DNA from: Antedon bifida
Lineage: Eukaryota > Echinodermata > Crinoidea > Comatulida > Antedonidae
Assembly: GCA_963402885.1 (NCBI GenBank)
Contig: OY727099.1
Span: forward strand, 4,514,001 to 4,578,000
DNA: 64,000 bases
Direction of reading: 5' to 3'
In this document: one piece after another, positions 25,766 to 40,679 of the stretch
Layout: each line of letters begins with the position of its first letter
Numbering within the stretch: position 1 is the first letter of the stretch
Translations under genes and position numbers: made by a program
Notes under the pieces: model-generated
Databases searched by the model: none
What the model saw: only the letters and a program-made list of their open reading frames with translations
What the model was told of the DNA's origin: nothing

Positions 25766-28700
25766 TATTTTAAACCTATAAAATGATAAAAAAAATTATA
25801 AACTATCAGAAAGAAATGTTATGAAACAAATCTCAATATAAAATATATGTATTGTATACTATATTTAAACAGGCCTCATATTATTATTACTCAGATTAAC
25901 TTATTTTTACCAATCTAAATGTTAATCACATGACAGCACACTGTGTAATTATAGTTACGATATTATGAATCCAAAATAATACTTTGTGATGAGCCAATAC
26001 TATTCTCAACGGGGATACAGTAGTTACAACAGGATATGTCTAGCACTATAATATTGACCTTTTCAGAAATATATAGTATGTTTAACTACAACAGCATATA
26101 CATTGCTTACTAACTGTAGCATTTAGTACATTACACATCAATATTTCATATCAAAGTATATCGTTTTGATTGGTTGATTTTTTGTTAATGGAATATTAAT
26201 TATATTCAATGGTTCTATTCAACAGCTGCAAAGCAAGCTTTAATAGGCAGATTTTGATTTGCCACCGAGGAGTGATGACTGACCTAGGTCAGGTTAATCC
26301 ATGTGTAGTCGGTCATCCACTGCACCTAGAAACGATTGTGTCGGGGTGTGGAACATGCGCACATTTGGTCATCGCAAACTGAAAGATCCCTACAGTAATG
26401 TGATTTGCCATATTAAATAACTTTTCTATTCCATGGTAAAAACCGAGTAGAGCTTTTCTTTTCTCTTCGTTTTTAACTAATAAATATTTAATAAAATGCT
26501 GTTTCTTTAAAATCTCTTTTTCTCCTATTAATTCTTCTATTAATTGACCAGTAATTCAGGAAAAACATAATTCGGTTAAACCTGAAATTTCTACCTAAAT
26601 ACTAATAGCTAGGCCTGTTTTGTAAAAACATAAACAAAATTCAAATATTCAAATTTGATTATTAGAAAATAAAAATGAAATGACTTTGTGGCGCCAGAGG
26701 CTATGTCTAACCTCATTTAGATACCATGTGAAAAAATAAAAGGAGTGATGATAAAAATGAATTAGAAACATGGTAAGGTTTATGGCCACTTCAAAAATAT
26801 TGAAGGATCCCTATGCCTGCCTCCCTCCCTGGCCCCTCAAACTTTAAATTTCATTTGTTTGAAAAACACAAGGCAAAATTAGAACACTTTTTGGGCCCTG
26901 GTAGCATGCTCCCTGGTAGACCACACCCCTGTTCAACAGCACAGAAGTAGTGGGTGTGTGTTTAGATGTTTATATTTTGTTGTACTGTACTATTTGTGTT
27001 CAGAATTTAATAGCTCATATCTGAAAATGTGAATTATTAACTTTACAGTATAAAACAAATTTGACATTAATATGAAAAAAGCATGAGAAACCCATATCCC
27101 CTCTTCGCTTTCTCTCAACACATGTTATACTACAGTGTGGGTTGGGCCATTATGCATCCATGGATGTGATTTATAAATTGTTATGTTCTTAATGAAATGT
27201 TACGTAAAACATTTTTTTTCCCAATTCTATAACATTTAATTGAAAGAAGAAATTATACTATGTTTTTTTTTTTATCAAATCTTCAATTTAATGTTCATTT
27301 TTATTTTTTTTTTTAAACGGTGAGAGTTGTATAAATTTCACTGTTTCAACCAGTAGAAATATTATACTATGTAAAAAATCCTTTTAAGGCTAATAAAAAC
27401 CTAGAGCACAAAATAGGAATAAGGGACCATGTACAAAAGTCAATACAGTACTAGTAACTTGTTGATGTCTTAAAAACTATCATTTTGTATGAGATATCAT
27501 CAGAGATACCTACTTTATGTGTTAGTGGTTGTGTAAACTTTATGATTTTGATTCTATTCAAATAAAAGATCAACTTTTTAATTAAAATTACACTTCTTTA
27601 TTGGTTTGACATTTTCTAAATATATTTCATAAAAATGTATTGATTATATACCTTAAAACATTGTAGAGTGGGTTTTATTTTTCTAGCTTTGACGACACAG
27701 AATCTTTCCATAGTTCTAATGTTTCATGGAAGGATACAGGGTTTTGGTAAAAGTGTCCAAACAGTAAAGGTCGCAAAAAATCAAAAAGGAAATGAGCTGA
27801 AGGCTTGTCGGTTTTTCCCCACTCTCTAAAAATCTGCCTGGACTAAAAACCAAAACAAAAAAGATTTTGGAATTTTGATAAAATTTGGTTTAACTCAAAC
27901 CTAGGTTCACGCTAGTCATTTGCCATGTCTCCAACGGCAATGGGGAACCAATTTGGCGAAAAATAATGACGAAAGATTGGTGAATGCATTTCAAACATTC
28001 AAACAGAGAGATTGTGTTTAAAAACAAAATTGCATTTACAATATCTGATATTTGAAAGGTTGTATTCTGAATTTCAAAAAAACTTGTGTTCGTGCACAAC
28101 CCCATCTTCTGGTGCTTTACTAACTACTACTGTACTGAGATAAAATTGTTATCTATGTACTCTTTTTTTTCCAGTATAAAAAGGTAAAGTAATGATAATT
28201 CTCTGTAATGCCACGCCCTTAAAGCACATGACAAGTTCAATAGTTCATTTGAAAAATGTTCATAATGATAAAACGACAGGAAATACAAGCTTGTGTATTT
28301 ATGATGTTTATTTGCAATTGATGCTTATGATATAGATAATTTTAGACATACCTAGTCATTCATTAGAAATAGTTTTGTTACTAAATAAATGACTACATCA
28401 ACCATTAAAAAAATATTATATCTACAGTATATGAGTTTCGTAGTATAATAATATATACAATATAGTTAGTCATAGTGTCTAGTCAATTATAAGCTCATCA
28501 AAAGTAATTAGAGAGTGGGCTTAAGTGGAGGTGAACAAAAATAGTTGTCAGTCTTATCAATTAAATAAAAAAAAGAATAATATCAAAATTGAGGTGGATT
28601 TTATATCCTACAGTATGTTCGGTTTATATTAACATAGTATGCATAGTAATTAAATAATTTGTTTAATTTCATAACTATATAAATAGTTCTAACTTTGCTG

Positions 28701-29259
28701 ATATTGTTTATAAATTATTTTTCCCAATCTTTGGGTGTGGCAAGTTGAAGGTAATGCTATAATTGAGTGTACTAGCGAGTGCTCTACAAATCAAAATTAC
28801 AAAGTTCCTCTGTTATAATTAAAAAAAAAAAATCATCAAGGATGATTGATAAAATGACATTATTCAATTTGCATGAAGTCTTTGAAATATTAAACATTAT
28901 GAAGTGCGATATTAATTACATAGGATGTTATATTTGCTTTCTCTTACTTTAAAAATTATGAGCCCCTGAAAATATCAAGAAATCAATCATATGCCAATGA
29001 TATAATAAACTACATTAAATATATGGAATACCATACATGTAAAGTATGATTCTTTAACATCTGTTTGGTGTCACAAACTCATAATTTTTAATAATTTACA
29101 TGATGGTGATTTACTAATTGTGCAGTACTGAAGGCTCTATGGAAGTTGATTATGAAGCTGCATATCTACAAAAAGTAAGGGTACTAGGTTGCAAGACTAT
29201 AACAGTTAATGGGCCTTCATATAGGTGCTCTTTGGTACAGTTGATAACCTGGGAGCAAG

Positions 29260-29320
29260 GCTTTAAATGAATATTAGACCTAAAATAAATTAGACCCAAA
29301 ATAAATCAGACCCCTCAATT
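29260..29320. repeat. Three short tandem copies of TAAAATAAATTAGACCC
   Basis: The motif is repeated at spacing of about 17 bp with small changes. It sits at the edge of a GC-richer, unrecognised block that extends to about 29580. Confidence 0.5.
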
Positions 29321-30993
29321 TGCTATAGTTTATTCAGTAGACTTGAGGAAAAACTGCAGGAAATACAAAATGTCAGTAGTTTTTACACATCACGTCAAAC
29401 AGTCATTCTGGGCACGCTTATGTTCCTGTTATTTTTGTACTCGCCAACTGCGTTTCATGTCATGAAAACGATAGATTTTACGACTGGCCACATCCTCATT
29501 ATCATTTTGCTCGTGTTCAATTGACTCTTGTTAAGTTTGAGGAAAAGTTGAGGGCTTTTTGTGGTCTGGGGGTCTCATTGATTTGACTATAATTATCATA
29601 TAACATTTATATTACTGGAACAGAATCATATTTTTGCATAGTTTTTTGAAATTTATTTGTAGTATCTATTTCCGTACATCCATAATTGGGCCGAATTTAC
29701 ATACTGTAGTAATTACATATGTTAAATAAAATGAAATATGTGACCAGTGGCTATTCACAAATCACAGTGAGACATTTCCCTTAAATACTTAGTATTGTAT
29801 TTTATTTAAGTCTTTAAGTGTTTTCATCATCGCTGGTTGCAATGAGTATAGTTATTTGACACTATGAAGTTCCTGTATTAGGCATTAAAACATATCATAA
29901 AAATCTCTTTCATAGTATCTTTTGAAACAAACATTTAAAACCACACTATGCATATAAATGAACAAATTATATTAATATGCTCTAAAAATATCCAGGTCTA
30001 ATTAACTATTTATTGGGGTTTATATACAGCATTTCAAATCAGAACCATAGGGCATGATAACACTAATGGTATTTTATCAATATTACTGACATGCTTTTTC
30101 ACACCTAGTTGCATAATGGTATTATCCGGATGTGTATTGTTCTGTATATAGCACATAAATGGAGCCATAAAGAGAATGATGTATAATGTACATTTAAAGC
30201 ACATTAACAATGTTTCATATATATCATACATGTAATGTTTTTATAAATATCATTGTGTGTTTACGTTTCTAACATTGTAATATTTGTTGAATTCAATCTT
30301 TCTCCAATTTTTTTTTTTCAATGAAAAATAAATTTTAACTTCGTCAATTTTCTTTTCCCATTGAGATTTGTATTTTATTTTGTAAAATGTATCTTTTGCC
30401 TGAATAAATAATAATAATTATGAACTATGTGTGAAGAAAGGGTTCCAATTCCAGCTTTTATTAGACTGTTTCTGGACCTAGTCAAATCTTTGTATAATCG
30501 TCACAGTAACATTGTTTATACCAGTTGGATGGAGTAAATTTATCCAAAAATCTTGCTGGCAAAACCTGTTTGTTTTTACCACTTAAAAATCTTTTCCAAG
30601 AAAGACAAATTTAGTCTAGTTCACACATCATTAAAGAGGAATAACAGTACTCCCTATTGGCATCTTTAACATTGCTTTTTGTGTAAACAAGCTTCCCATG
30701 TTCAACATACATCATTCATAATCACATGATATATTCTCTGTAAGGTCACAATTCAGTAAAAATAAAATAATGTTCACTCTATGAAATGTTTGAATAAAAG
30801 TAATCAATTGACAATTTATTTCAGATTCTAACCTGTTAAATTCTGGGCAAGTTGTAAAACTTTGAAAAAAAAATGTTTTGCTTGCTAATTATATAGGGCC
30901 ATAAAGGGATTAAATATAGTAACAAACTGTATTATTTAACATATTGGTAATTCCTTAATAATTTGAGTTAGACATAAATTATATTTAAAGTAA

Positions 30994-31131
30994 ACAAGGC
31001 CAACAGCCATTAAGTCGCGTGCTACAATGCATAGTGATACCGGACTGACAGACAGACCGACAGACAGACCGAGAGACAGACCGACCGACCGACCGACATA
31101 GTGAACTATAGAGTCGCATCCACGCGACTAA
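30994..31131 (+). mobile_element. GACC-microsatellite element, copy A
   Basis: It starts AACAAGGCC, then has AGTCGCGTGC, a long (GACC/GACA)n tract at about 31041-31097, and ATAGTGAACTATAGAGTCGC with CACGCGACTAA at the 3' end. It belongs to a family with copies at 58606, 60312 and 61772. This copy has the longest microsatellite. The 3' end holds a GTCGC/GCGAC stem followed directly by CTAA, resembling Helitron 3' termini (hairpin then CTRR). Confidence 0.75.
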
Positions 31132-33179
31132 AAACAATGTTATCCAATTTTCGTGGTATTGAAAATACATCCTTAAAATTATCATATCACTTTGTGAATG
31201 GGCATGTTAGACTTTTTCAGTACTATGCGTGGTTCTTTTGTAGCCTATCCTACATTTTGTTCACAGAATTTTTAGACAATTTTTAGAACATATATTGCTC
31301 CTTGTTTATGAATGCGTCCCATGAATACAGGTGTCCTAAAGGAGATGTTCCAATGAAATTTTTGAATTACAATCATTTTGAAAATCATCTCAAGTGTACT
31401 AACTAATGTAGTGTTAGAAAAAAAACCTAATTTAGTTTGATATATTTCAAATTTAATACTTACTCCAGGGAAAGAATGACAAAAAAAATGTTTTCTGTAC
31501 AATCTAATCGATACATCAAGATGGGAATGGCCTTTTGAAGTGGTGCAATAACAATGAAAAAACACCTCATATATTACAAATTCAATAGCGGAATAGTTAA
31601 TTTAATCTATTTGACATTTCAAACCTTTCCTAACAATATGAAGTAATATTAAAATGTTAATATTTTGAAATTTGAGAAAACACTAGTATGTAGGTACTTG
31701 GAATTAAGTAAACCATTGTTTATTATTCAAAATGTAATCTTATTCTATTGGCACGATATTCCATTGTAAGCATGCTCAGTTGGGATGTGATTAAACATCA
31801 CCAACACAGACTAAATTATATCTAGTAATATTTCACATTAATATAAATTATACATATATTGTATGTACTGTAGTTTTGAGTTACTGATGTCGCTATCACT
31901 ATAGTTTAATAACAAATTATGTCTAGTTCCTATCAATGATACATATGTATATCTGTATTCAATTTATTCAAGTCAGTGTATGGTAATAAAAAAAACCAAA
32001 AGGTACAAAAAATGATTACCATAATGTATGGTTAAAAACAAATTTAAAAACTTTTACTGAGGAAGGGCTAGTATTGCCAGAAAGTTATGCAATTTATTTA
32101 TGGCTGTTTTACTTTATCATTTTGATTTAGAATATGCTTAATATTAAAATATTGTAACTCCATTGAGATTCAGCCACTGATACTCACATCATTGTCTTTT
32201 TCAGTAGTTTGATTTCGGATATAAAAAAAATATATATTATATGGAGTGTAGTATAATATTCCATTAATGAAGTCATTAGACCCTATGGTTTGATAATAAC
32301 AGATTATGTTTAGGAGAATTATCAATATAAAAATGATATATGTATATTATTTATGGTTTAAAAAAAAATCAAAAGGTAGAAAAAGTAACGGATATATTTT
32401 TCGTAAGATATGATATTTTCAGTAAAGAAACTAATATAATTCCTAAGGTTTTAATATCCTGTTCAATTAAATCTCAGAAATGTTTTTTAAACCAAATTAA
32501 ATCTTGGATGAATTGGCCTTAAGACTCAAACTGCTTTTCTATAGTCAGACCCCTGGAGAATTAGCTTACCTAGAAAATACAAATTTGCCAATTCTCCTGG
32601 TAATGTAAATATTTTAAAAAATTTTGACAGTTCTGGAATGTCATGAATATAGATAGATTAGATGGTCATCTGTTCTGTACAGGAGGGGCTGTTGGGAGGG
32701 TAGAGATTTTGAAAATTGATTATTGAAATAGGACAAGACATTTGCTTTCATTTTCGGGATGGTAGATTTCATTTGAGCTACAGTAATGTATTTTGTTAAT
32801 AAGCTGCCCATCCTAGTACTTTTCATTTTAAAGTTGTATTGATATTACGAATAAATGATGAGTGGAACATCTATTCTATCCACTTTCCACAATCGTCCCG
32901 GTCTGTAAAAATTACAATCCCCTTCACATCTACCGTCCGAAAAATAACTTATGTAATACACAATATCAAAATGTTCTTATATGTATTTTTACTTAAAATA
33001 ATTGCATTTATTATATTGCTAAAATAACTATAATTAATGATGTCTAAATTTTGTCTCAGTTAAATGTACGTAAGGATTTAGATGGAAATAAGTTACACTG
33101 AAAATGTGAAACTTTATCTAATTATCCTTGGTTCATTTTGTTCTGTTTCCCTTGCTTGACGTCATCTGTTTTTTTTAAT

Positions 33180-33290
33180 ATATATTTCTGGTGTTGTTTA
33201 TTTTAAATGTGATGTATTTGTATGTTTTCTGTACCATTTTAAAATAATGTATTTTTTGTATGAACTGAATAAATTCAATCAATAGTGCTT
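33180..33290 (+). mobile_element. Possible non-LTR retrotransposon 3' tail
   Basis: AT-rich sequence ends in TGTATGAACTGAATAAATTCAATCAA, whose short-repeat style resembles LINE 3' tails. No coding part remains. A similar ending is seen near 30395-30420. Evidence is compositional only. Confidence 0.3.
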
Positions 33291-36200
33291 TAATTTGAAC
33301 TAGCAGGTAACTACTGTAATTTGTTGCTACGTTGCATACGTTTGATTCCACCAGCCTGTACCCCTGTTAAGATCCTTCTATTTACCCCTAAACTCATTCA
33401 TATTGCTATGATCTTGTGTGTCAGTGTAACAAGATTTATGTCTGTTGATGTAGTATAAATGTTAGTTTAACATGGCTTTTAATGTGATAGCAATCACATC
33501 TTCAAAAGTGTGTAACATATGTTTAAAATCAATTGAATACCTTTAAACAGGGAACGCTAATGTTTAGATAGCAATTGAAAGGCATAAACAAATAGAAACA
33601 AATATATGTCAGGTTGGAATCAAACTTGCAATCTCTCGCTAAATACATTTTATAAATTTTCATACAGTAATATTAATATCAATCAATCAGACTTATATAA
33701 TGCTGGTATCCATAAAGTAATGTTCAGAGGCGCTTGACAAAGTTAAACAAGAAATTCTTCTGTGTACAAATGTGATATTGACGTTTTCTGATGAACTAAT
33801 ATAATGCATTAAAACTGAGATTACATTTTATAACAATAGGTACTGATGAATTAAATCCATGGAAAAAAACCCCATAAAAACGCATAAGAAAATAAGAGAA
33901 TTCAGAGGTAAGTATTACACTGTTTACTATCATTAATCCACAGGGCCATATAATACATTTACTATTATGAATCTTATTATACTAACGAATATCTCTCAAA
34001 TCCATTTATTCATAATCTAATTTATTAATAACAGAACCAGCATCATTTTTGTATCCATGACCAATGGTGGGCAGTAAAAGTCATGACGGGCCAGTAAAAT
34101 GTTACTTTGGTCAGTATTTCTTCACAGAAAATGCCTAATATAAAGTAGTTTAAACAATTTTAAAAAATAATGGCCATTAAAATTGAACATACAGTAATAT
34201 ACTGATCCATCAAGCCAATGGATCAACTGGGACAGTTAAAAAAGACCTTAATAATGACCTCTAAGAATGACAAACAAAAAATGAAAATAAATATGTAGGC
34301 CTACAACCACAAACCCTCAAAATGACATGATCTTATTTCCATATCCACTGAGACATAAATAATAATCCAAAATTATAATTCATACAAAAGTCATAATGAC
34401 AGATGCATATTTCTATCAAAACATATATTAATATTTTATTAGTAATGATTTTTTTACACCATTGGGGAATATCTGATTCTTTGTTGCTCACTAATACTAA
34501 CAACAGCAAGGTACTGTTCAATTGAGGTGAGAAATATTTTGAAAAATTTAAATCATGGACACTATTAGCAATATCCCCATATTGCCCATGGCAGTTTTGA
34601 GTCAATGTACAATTCAATAGGAAGAAGACCATAATTAGTCTCCCTCAAGCCTCCCCTAACACATTTTTAATCAGGTTTTTGTCTTGATCCACCTATGAAA
34701 GTCTTTGCATAAATAGATGATTTGGGGGGCGGGGGGCAGGTAATTTCTTATATGGGTAAGCGCTGAAAACGTATATTTTTTAATATTAGTAAAAAAAAGT
34801 TCAAATGTAGTTCATAATTTCATTTTAGCTGTTAAAAGGGGAAGTGCTTCCTCTAAGGCACTACCTGCTGGATTCATGTCTGGTGGGTGAATTTGGCATT
34901 TTAGGTTCATAATACAATACCCTAAATTGGAAATGTCATTTAAGGGCATCAGATAGATTAAGAAGAAGGGGAAGGTGTACACCCACATAGATAATTAAAT
35001 CGCCAATTACCATGACTTTGGGAGTGTAGGCAATCAAAACACTAAGCTAGTGTCAGCTCAATTTTTTTTTTTATTAGAAAATGTATCAGACCATTTTTTT
35101 TCCAATATATTGAGAGTGCCATGATAACTCATGTTTATACATACAAACCTCAATGGTTTATAGAAAATCTTTAATTTGAAAGACACTTTTGAACGGTGTT
35201 TTGTAAACTTTCATTTCCATATACTTTAATTGTATGCGCAAACATGTCTCATCAACCTAAGGTCAACAGGTCAAAAGAACTGTACTGTACATGGTAGGCT
35301 AGCTAGTTTGACTGATAGACCCAGCCTTATATATACCTAATAAATAAATCACGTTACGAAAAGTGACGTTCTGTGAAATAGACAGAAGAGAATGAAAATA
35401 TTGCCAGATTTTAATTATTTATCACCAACCTTTATTTCTTGAATAATGAGGATTTAGTTAGTGTAGGGCCAAATTGTTCACATGCAGACGACTGACATGC
35501 ATATAATACAGTTAAAAAATGAACAATTACATAGATCTTTTATGGAGGATTGCTTTGCTTTGAGATATTGAACCAGACTGTAGTCCTGCCCACACTACGA
35601 TATATCCCAATGCTTTTTAACATTTACAGAAAAGGACACTCAAAAGTATGTGGGAAGATTTAATTTCAGTATCTATCTATCTACTTACAGTAATTTATGC
35701 AATTCGATGGATGAAATTACCCAGTTGTCATGTCTAATTATTATGCAAATATTCAGTTAATAATAATATGTCGTAGTTAATGGGATGGTTAAACCAGGAT
35801 TATTAATAGAAATTTAAAGGTTAGCAATATCAAAACCACAGGTATGAGACTTATTATGGCTTGAGTTCTAAGAATGTATAACAGTTTTAGAACGTATTAC
35901 ACTTTCATAAAACCATTACCTTTTCCCCTCATTGTTTGAGTTTCTATGAGAGGGAAAGATGCGTTACAACTAGATTCTTCTCATGCACGCACATTTTCAG
36001 TCACAATTCTGGATACGATAAATAATTACTAGACGGCGAACTAAGTGACAGACGATCAGAAAATGCACAATATCCAATGGCCACCAATTAATTTATCATA
36101 TTTTATAAAAAATTACCTCATGCTTTAATCAATTTAGCCAATATTCAAGTTTACCAATTTTTAGATAAAGTTATTATTATTCAAAATGCAAGGTGTGTCT

Positions 36201-38042
36201 GGTTGATTGATCTGCCAGCCATATTGGGTAGAAACCAGGTTTTGATTCAATAGGAGTTCGTGAATCCAGTACCTGAATTATTATGTAACATTATCCATTT
36301 TTCTGAGGTCATAAGTTGACAATAAAACATTGACTTATATAAAAGTTATGTATACTGGTATTTAAAAAAAAATTACTGGTACAGTAGGTGAATAATGCAG
36401 AATAACAGCATTTTATTATCCTTTTTTTATATATCTATATTTTTCATTCATTTTTCATCCAAAGCGAAAAGGTAAATCAAGTTAAACAGCCAGAATGAGA
36501 AAGGGAATTATGCTATCTTTCGGATAGTATTAATACTTTTTCAATGCAAGTCTGAAATATTTTATGTTATAAAAACAACAAATATAAATATATAAACTGG
36601 TTTGATTACAATATTCTTATTTATCATAATGGTATAAAAATATCATTATTATTATTATTATCATGTTTATTATTATGTTTTCATTTGTTTATCAGGTATT
36701 CCATAAAGTATTCCATCTATATTTAGAATACAATGAATATCAAAACATGTTAAACTGCTTTGAGTATCTGTTTCATCTGTTTACAGTACAGTATAGTATA
36801 TCTTTGCTTGCCATAGAAAAGCCTACATATAATTACTACTGGGGTGTGGTTAATTATATGCCTCTCAATCCGCGACTCTCGTTGCAGCTGGATTTCAAAT
36901 GCACAACGCATGATGAAATGACGAAGAACAGCGTGTCTGACTCAATCAATGCATTGTAGCTTAAATCAATAAAATAAATATAAATTTAACAAGGCAGATA
37001 ATTGTATATTGTTGACTAATGTCTAATGCAGTGGTAATTTCAAGCCGAGAGATGAGCATTATTTCTAAGATATTAAATTAATAGTTGCATTGTCCATCAA
37101 GATAATATGCATTGAATATTTTATGCATAATTATATTCTTTGTATCTAGAGAGGGCGCTATATATCTTTACCTCACTATGATACTTAATATTATTTACCA
37201 TCACTTTGTGTATTTACATTTCCAACTACTATTATTTAATACAGTAACTGTATTGTAGTTGTAAAATCTTTATTTATTCACAAAAAATATATTTAATCAA
37301 TGTTTAGCAGTTGTTTTTCGTTATGGTCATAAGTGAAAACCTTAAGTTAACAACCATTGAAAACAAGTAGTCTAAACTCTGACAAACAAATATTATAAAT
37401 CGAAAATTATATTTGAATCAACATTTATGATAAATTTAATTATTAATATCACTCAAATTAATATTTGTTATGTTAGGATCTATCTAACAGTTAAGTCAGA
37501 TGTATTCTTTTTATGTTTACGGTCTTACTATTCTAGTATAGGATCAGGTTTTTGCAGGGTTAAAAAACGAGAGAGAGAATTGTTTTCTTTCTAGAAAGCC
37601 GTTTCTGTTGAGTGGAACAGTACCCTCCTGGCTCCAAAAACTGTTACAGAAAAACCAATGTGGTTTTTCTATAAAATCAAAATCATGATCATTTAAATTT
37701 TATTTTCCAAAAACAGTCAAATCCTAGAAGACATTAATAAACAGGCTGTGACAATCTGGAGAGTGTTCAATTACAATAAAAGTCACATTAGTGACATTAA
37801 TTGCAGAGTATTATTAAAGTCATGGTTCAAGTACTTGGGTAATTGTGACTAGTGTGTATGTATTAATTGTCAATGTCCCTCCAGTGTGTGTCCAAGGACA
37901 ATTGTTTGTGTGTTAAATAAATATTAATCTTGACAGCTCTGTGATAAGTTCTATACCTTTTAGCATGGCTATAGTAATTTTAACAAGGTCACAAACAAAA
38001 AAACCATACGAAATATGAGTATGTTATGAAAATTATAATCTT

Positions 38043-38175
38043 AAGCTCTGTCTACACTGACATTCAAACTAGTTTGACAACAAAAGTGTGATGTCCCAAA
38101 TATGGTAATGATATTCCCAAATATGGTAGTGATATGACATCATCATGTCCATATAACATCACATTTTTTTGTACG
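38043..38175. mobile_element. Palindromic MITE, copy 1
   Basis: It starts AGCTCTGTCTACACT and contains CCCAAATATGGTA-TGATAT twice, then GACATCATCATGTCCATAT and AACATCACATTTTTTTG. The second half reverses motifs of the first. A copy in the opposite internal orientation lies at 54221-54350, in a FAM199X intron. The outer right terminus is missing or degraded here. Confidence 0.7.
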
Positions 38176-38688
38176 AAAATGATCTTACATAATATAACGG
38201 TGTTGATTTTGTTTTGCATTGCATTTTAAGATAATAAATATTGGAAGATAAATTTTAGGAATAATAGAATGATTGCTATGGAAACTGGTCTTCAAATTTG
38301 TCAATTACGATAAGAGATTTGTGTAGGCCATACCGTACACTCACGCAAATTGATGTAGTCATTATCTCAGAATTATAATTTCCAGGCAATTATAGTTAGT
38401 ATTTGGCTGTGTAATTAATTATGTCAATAGGAAAACCAAGGTAATATCTAATGAATTCAATATTAAGATATTAAGTAAATTGTTTTACCAGGGTACATTA
38501 TTAATACTGTAGTACCCTAGATGAAGGGCAATGCTGTGAAAGTCCAGATGAAATAATATCTTTTTGAACTCATTTATTAAATTGTATTTTAATGAACTTA
38601 AGTTTTCTATATTGATAATATTTGCATATGAATATACTCAGTTATAATCTCAATATTTATGGATCACTGCAAAAAATAAAGAGTACAA

Positions 38689-39704
38689 AACCAAATGATC
38701 ATCATTGGATTCTCTGGTTCTGTTTTTTCTGCAAAAAAATAACTTAATAAATTAACCCTAATTTCTTGGGAGCAGAAACAGGACAAATTTTCAATAACCG
38801 GTGGCAGCCTGAAAAAAATGGTTAAAAACACCCAATCGATTCGGTCTTAGAACGCCATTTAACTGGTTATTTCTGACTGACCTAGGAGCAAAAATTGAGA
38901 GCAGAAATGCAGTCGATTATAAAAATTATATTTTAAATTTATTTTGAAATAAATGGTTTATTCGGTGCTACACAGAAGAAACAGACCCTCTTTCATCATG
39001 GATAACTCCATGCTTTCATAAGAGTGCATCTTTTACCATGGAGGATTATTTCATAGTTTTCTCGGATAAGGACTTAAAACTGAAGGTCCAGTGTACACAT
39101 CTGGCTCATGTGTACTTTAAAGAACCAAATGATCATCATTGGATTCTCTGGTTCTGTTTTTTCTGCAAAAAAATAACTTAATAAATTAACCCTAATTTCT
39201 TGGGAGCAGAAACAGGACAAATTTTCAATAACCGGTGGCAGCCTGAAAAAAATGGTTAAAAACACCCAATCGATTCGGTGTTAGAACGCCATTTAACTGG
39301 TTATTTCTGTGCAACTTTTAGCTGCAACGCTCGGATTGACAGCAGCTGACCTAGTGACAACTACACTGCTGTAACGTTTGAATTGACCGCCAGTGCACAT
39401 TGCATTTTGGGTAATGCTAACGATTTCCGTCGATGACCACCCACTGATTTGAACGGTTATTTAGGAGCAAAAATTGAGAGCAGAAATGCAGTCGATTATA
39501 AAAATTATATTTTAAATTTATTTTGAAATAAATGGTTTATTCGGTGCTATGCAGAAGAAACAGACCCTCTTTCATCATGGATAACTCCATGCTTTCATAA
39601 GAGTGCATCTTTTACCATGGAGGATTATTTCATAGTTTTCTCGGATAAGGACTTAAAACTGAAGGTCCAGTGTACACATCTGGCTCATGTGTACTTTAAA
39701 GAAC
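38689..39704. repeat. Recent tandem duplication, 434-bp unit
   Basis: 38689-39122 is repeated at 39123-39704 with only a handful of substitutions. Copy 2 has 148 extra bases (about 39310-39460) in the middle. The extra segment is bounded by GGTTATTT repeats, so copy 1 most likely lost it by deletion. High identity implies a young event. Confidence 0.93.
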
Positions 39705-40150
39705 CCAGTACATCTTTCAGAAGAGTAGGGGGTTACCCCGGCGTACTGGTCCATTCAGCCCCTGTCATTGTCGACAGATGAATGGGCGCCGTTTGGTGGC
39801 AGCACTCGACAAGAAGGGACCCTTAGAAAGTTGTGGTATGTGTCGTCCACACCTGTGCCCAATTCAGCCCAGTAGGCTGCAAGTTACAGAGTATTCCCCC
39901 ATTTACATACTTAGTCACTCCATGGAGGATGTTCACTCATAATCGCCACGTTCTTAATGTGTCAAGAATACACATACAGTGGAATGCCTTGTTGCATTGA
40001 CTTTATATATATATATTTTTGTTTTTGTACTATGAGTTCTTAGATTAAGGTCTTTTTTTTGTGCTAAAATGGATATATGTCATCATGGTATTCTGAAATA
40101 AAAAATGAATGAATGAATTTTCTATGGACCAGAGATTCTGAAATAAAAGA
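39705..40150 (+). mobile_element. Probable LINE-like 3' end with TGAA tail
   Basis: A unique GC-richer segment containing GCCGTTTGGTGGCAGC is followed by AT-rich DNA and TTCTGAAATAAAAAATGAATGAATGAA. (TGAA)n tails are typical of L2/CR1-type non-LTR elements. The same 14-mer CGTTTGGTGGCAGC occurs reversed near 56627. The duplicated block upstream may belong to the same element. No reverse transcriptase is visible. Confidence 0.4.
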
Positions 40151-40679
40151 TTGAATTGAATACAGGAATATTCACTGCACAGTATCATTCCATTACATTT
40201 TGTTGTGACAAGATAATGTGTGTAGAAATTTGAACACTATTCGCACTGGATTTTTTATATTGTTTTAACTAGACCCCATACAGTGGAAAGTGGCATATAC
40301 TTGTTATATTACCATAAAAACAGTCCATTAATATATACAGTATACTGGCTCATTGTTGTACATGATAAATGAACAATCCAGGGTGGGATTCAGAATTTTT
40401 CAAAAATAGATATAAAAACTAATAATTTCATAATTTTCAATTTCAAATCTTGGAGAGTTAACCAGGATTGAAGATGTTTGTTTGAATAAAATTAAATAAT
40501 AGATGAACACAATAGAGGCCTACCTACAGTTTTTAGTGTATTTTCAAATACATTGATCGATGTATATAATCGTCTATATTATTAAATTAAAATGTTATCT
40601 AATACCTTCTTACGTCGACGTAATATATAGGTTATCATTTTTATAAGTACGCACTCACATGTCAACAGAGAAACCGCGT

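Noticed and set aside
30985-31185. 66-codon frame with repeated SVCRSV
   Set aside because: It is a translation of the GACC/GACA microsatellite.
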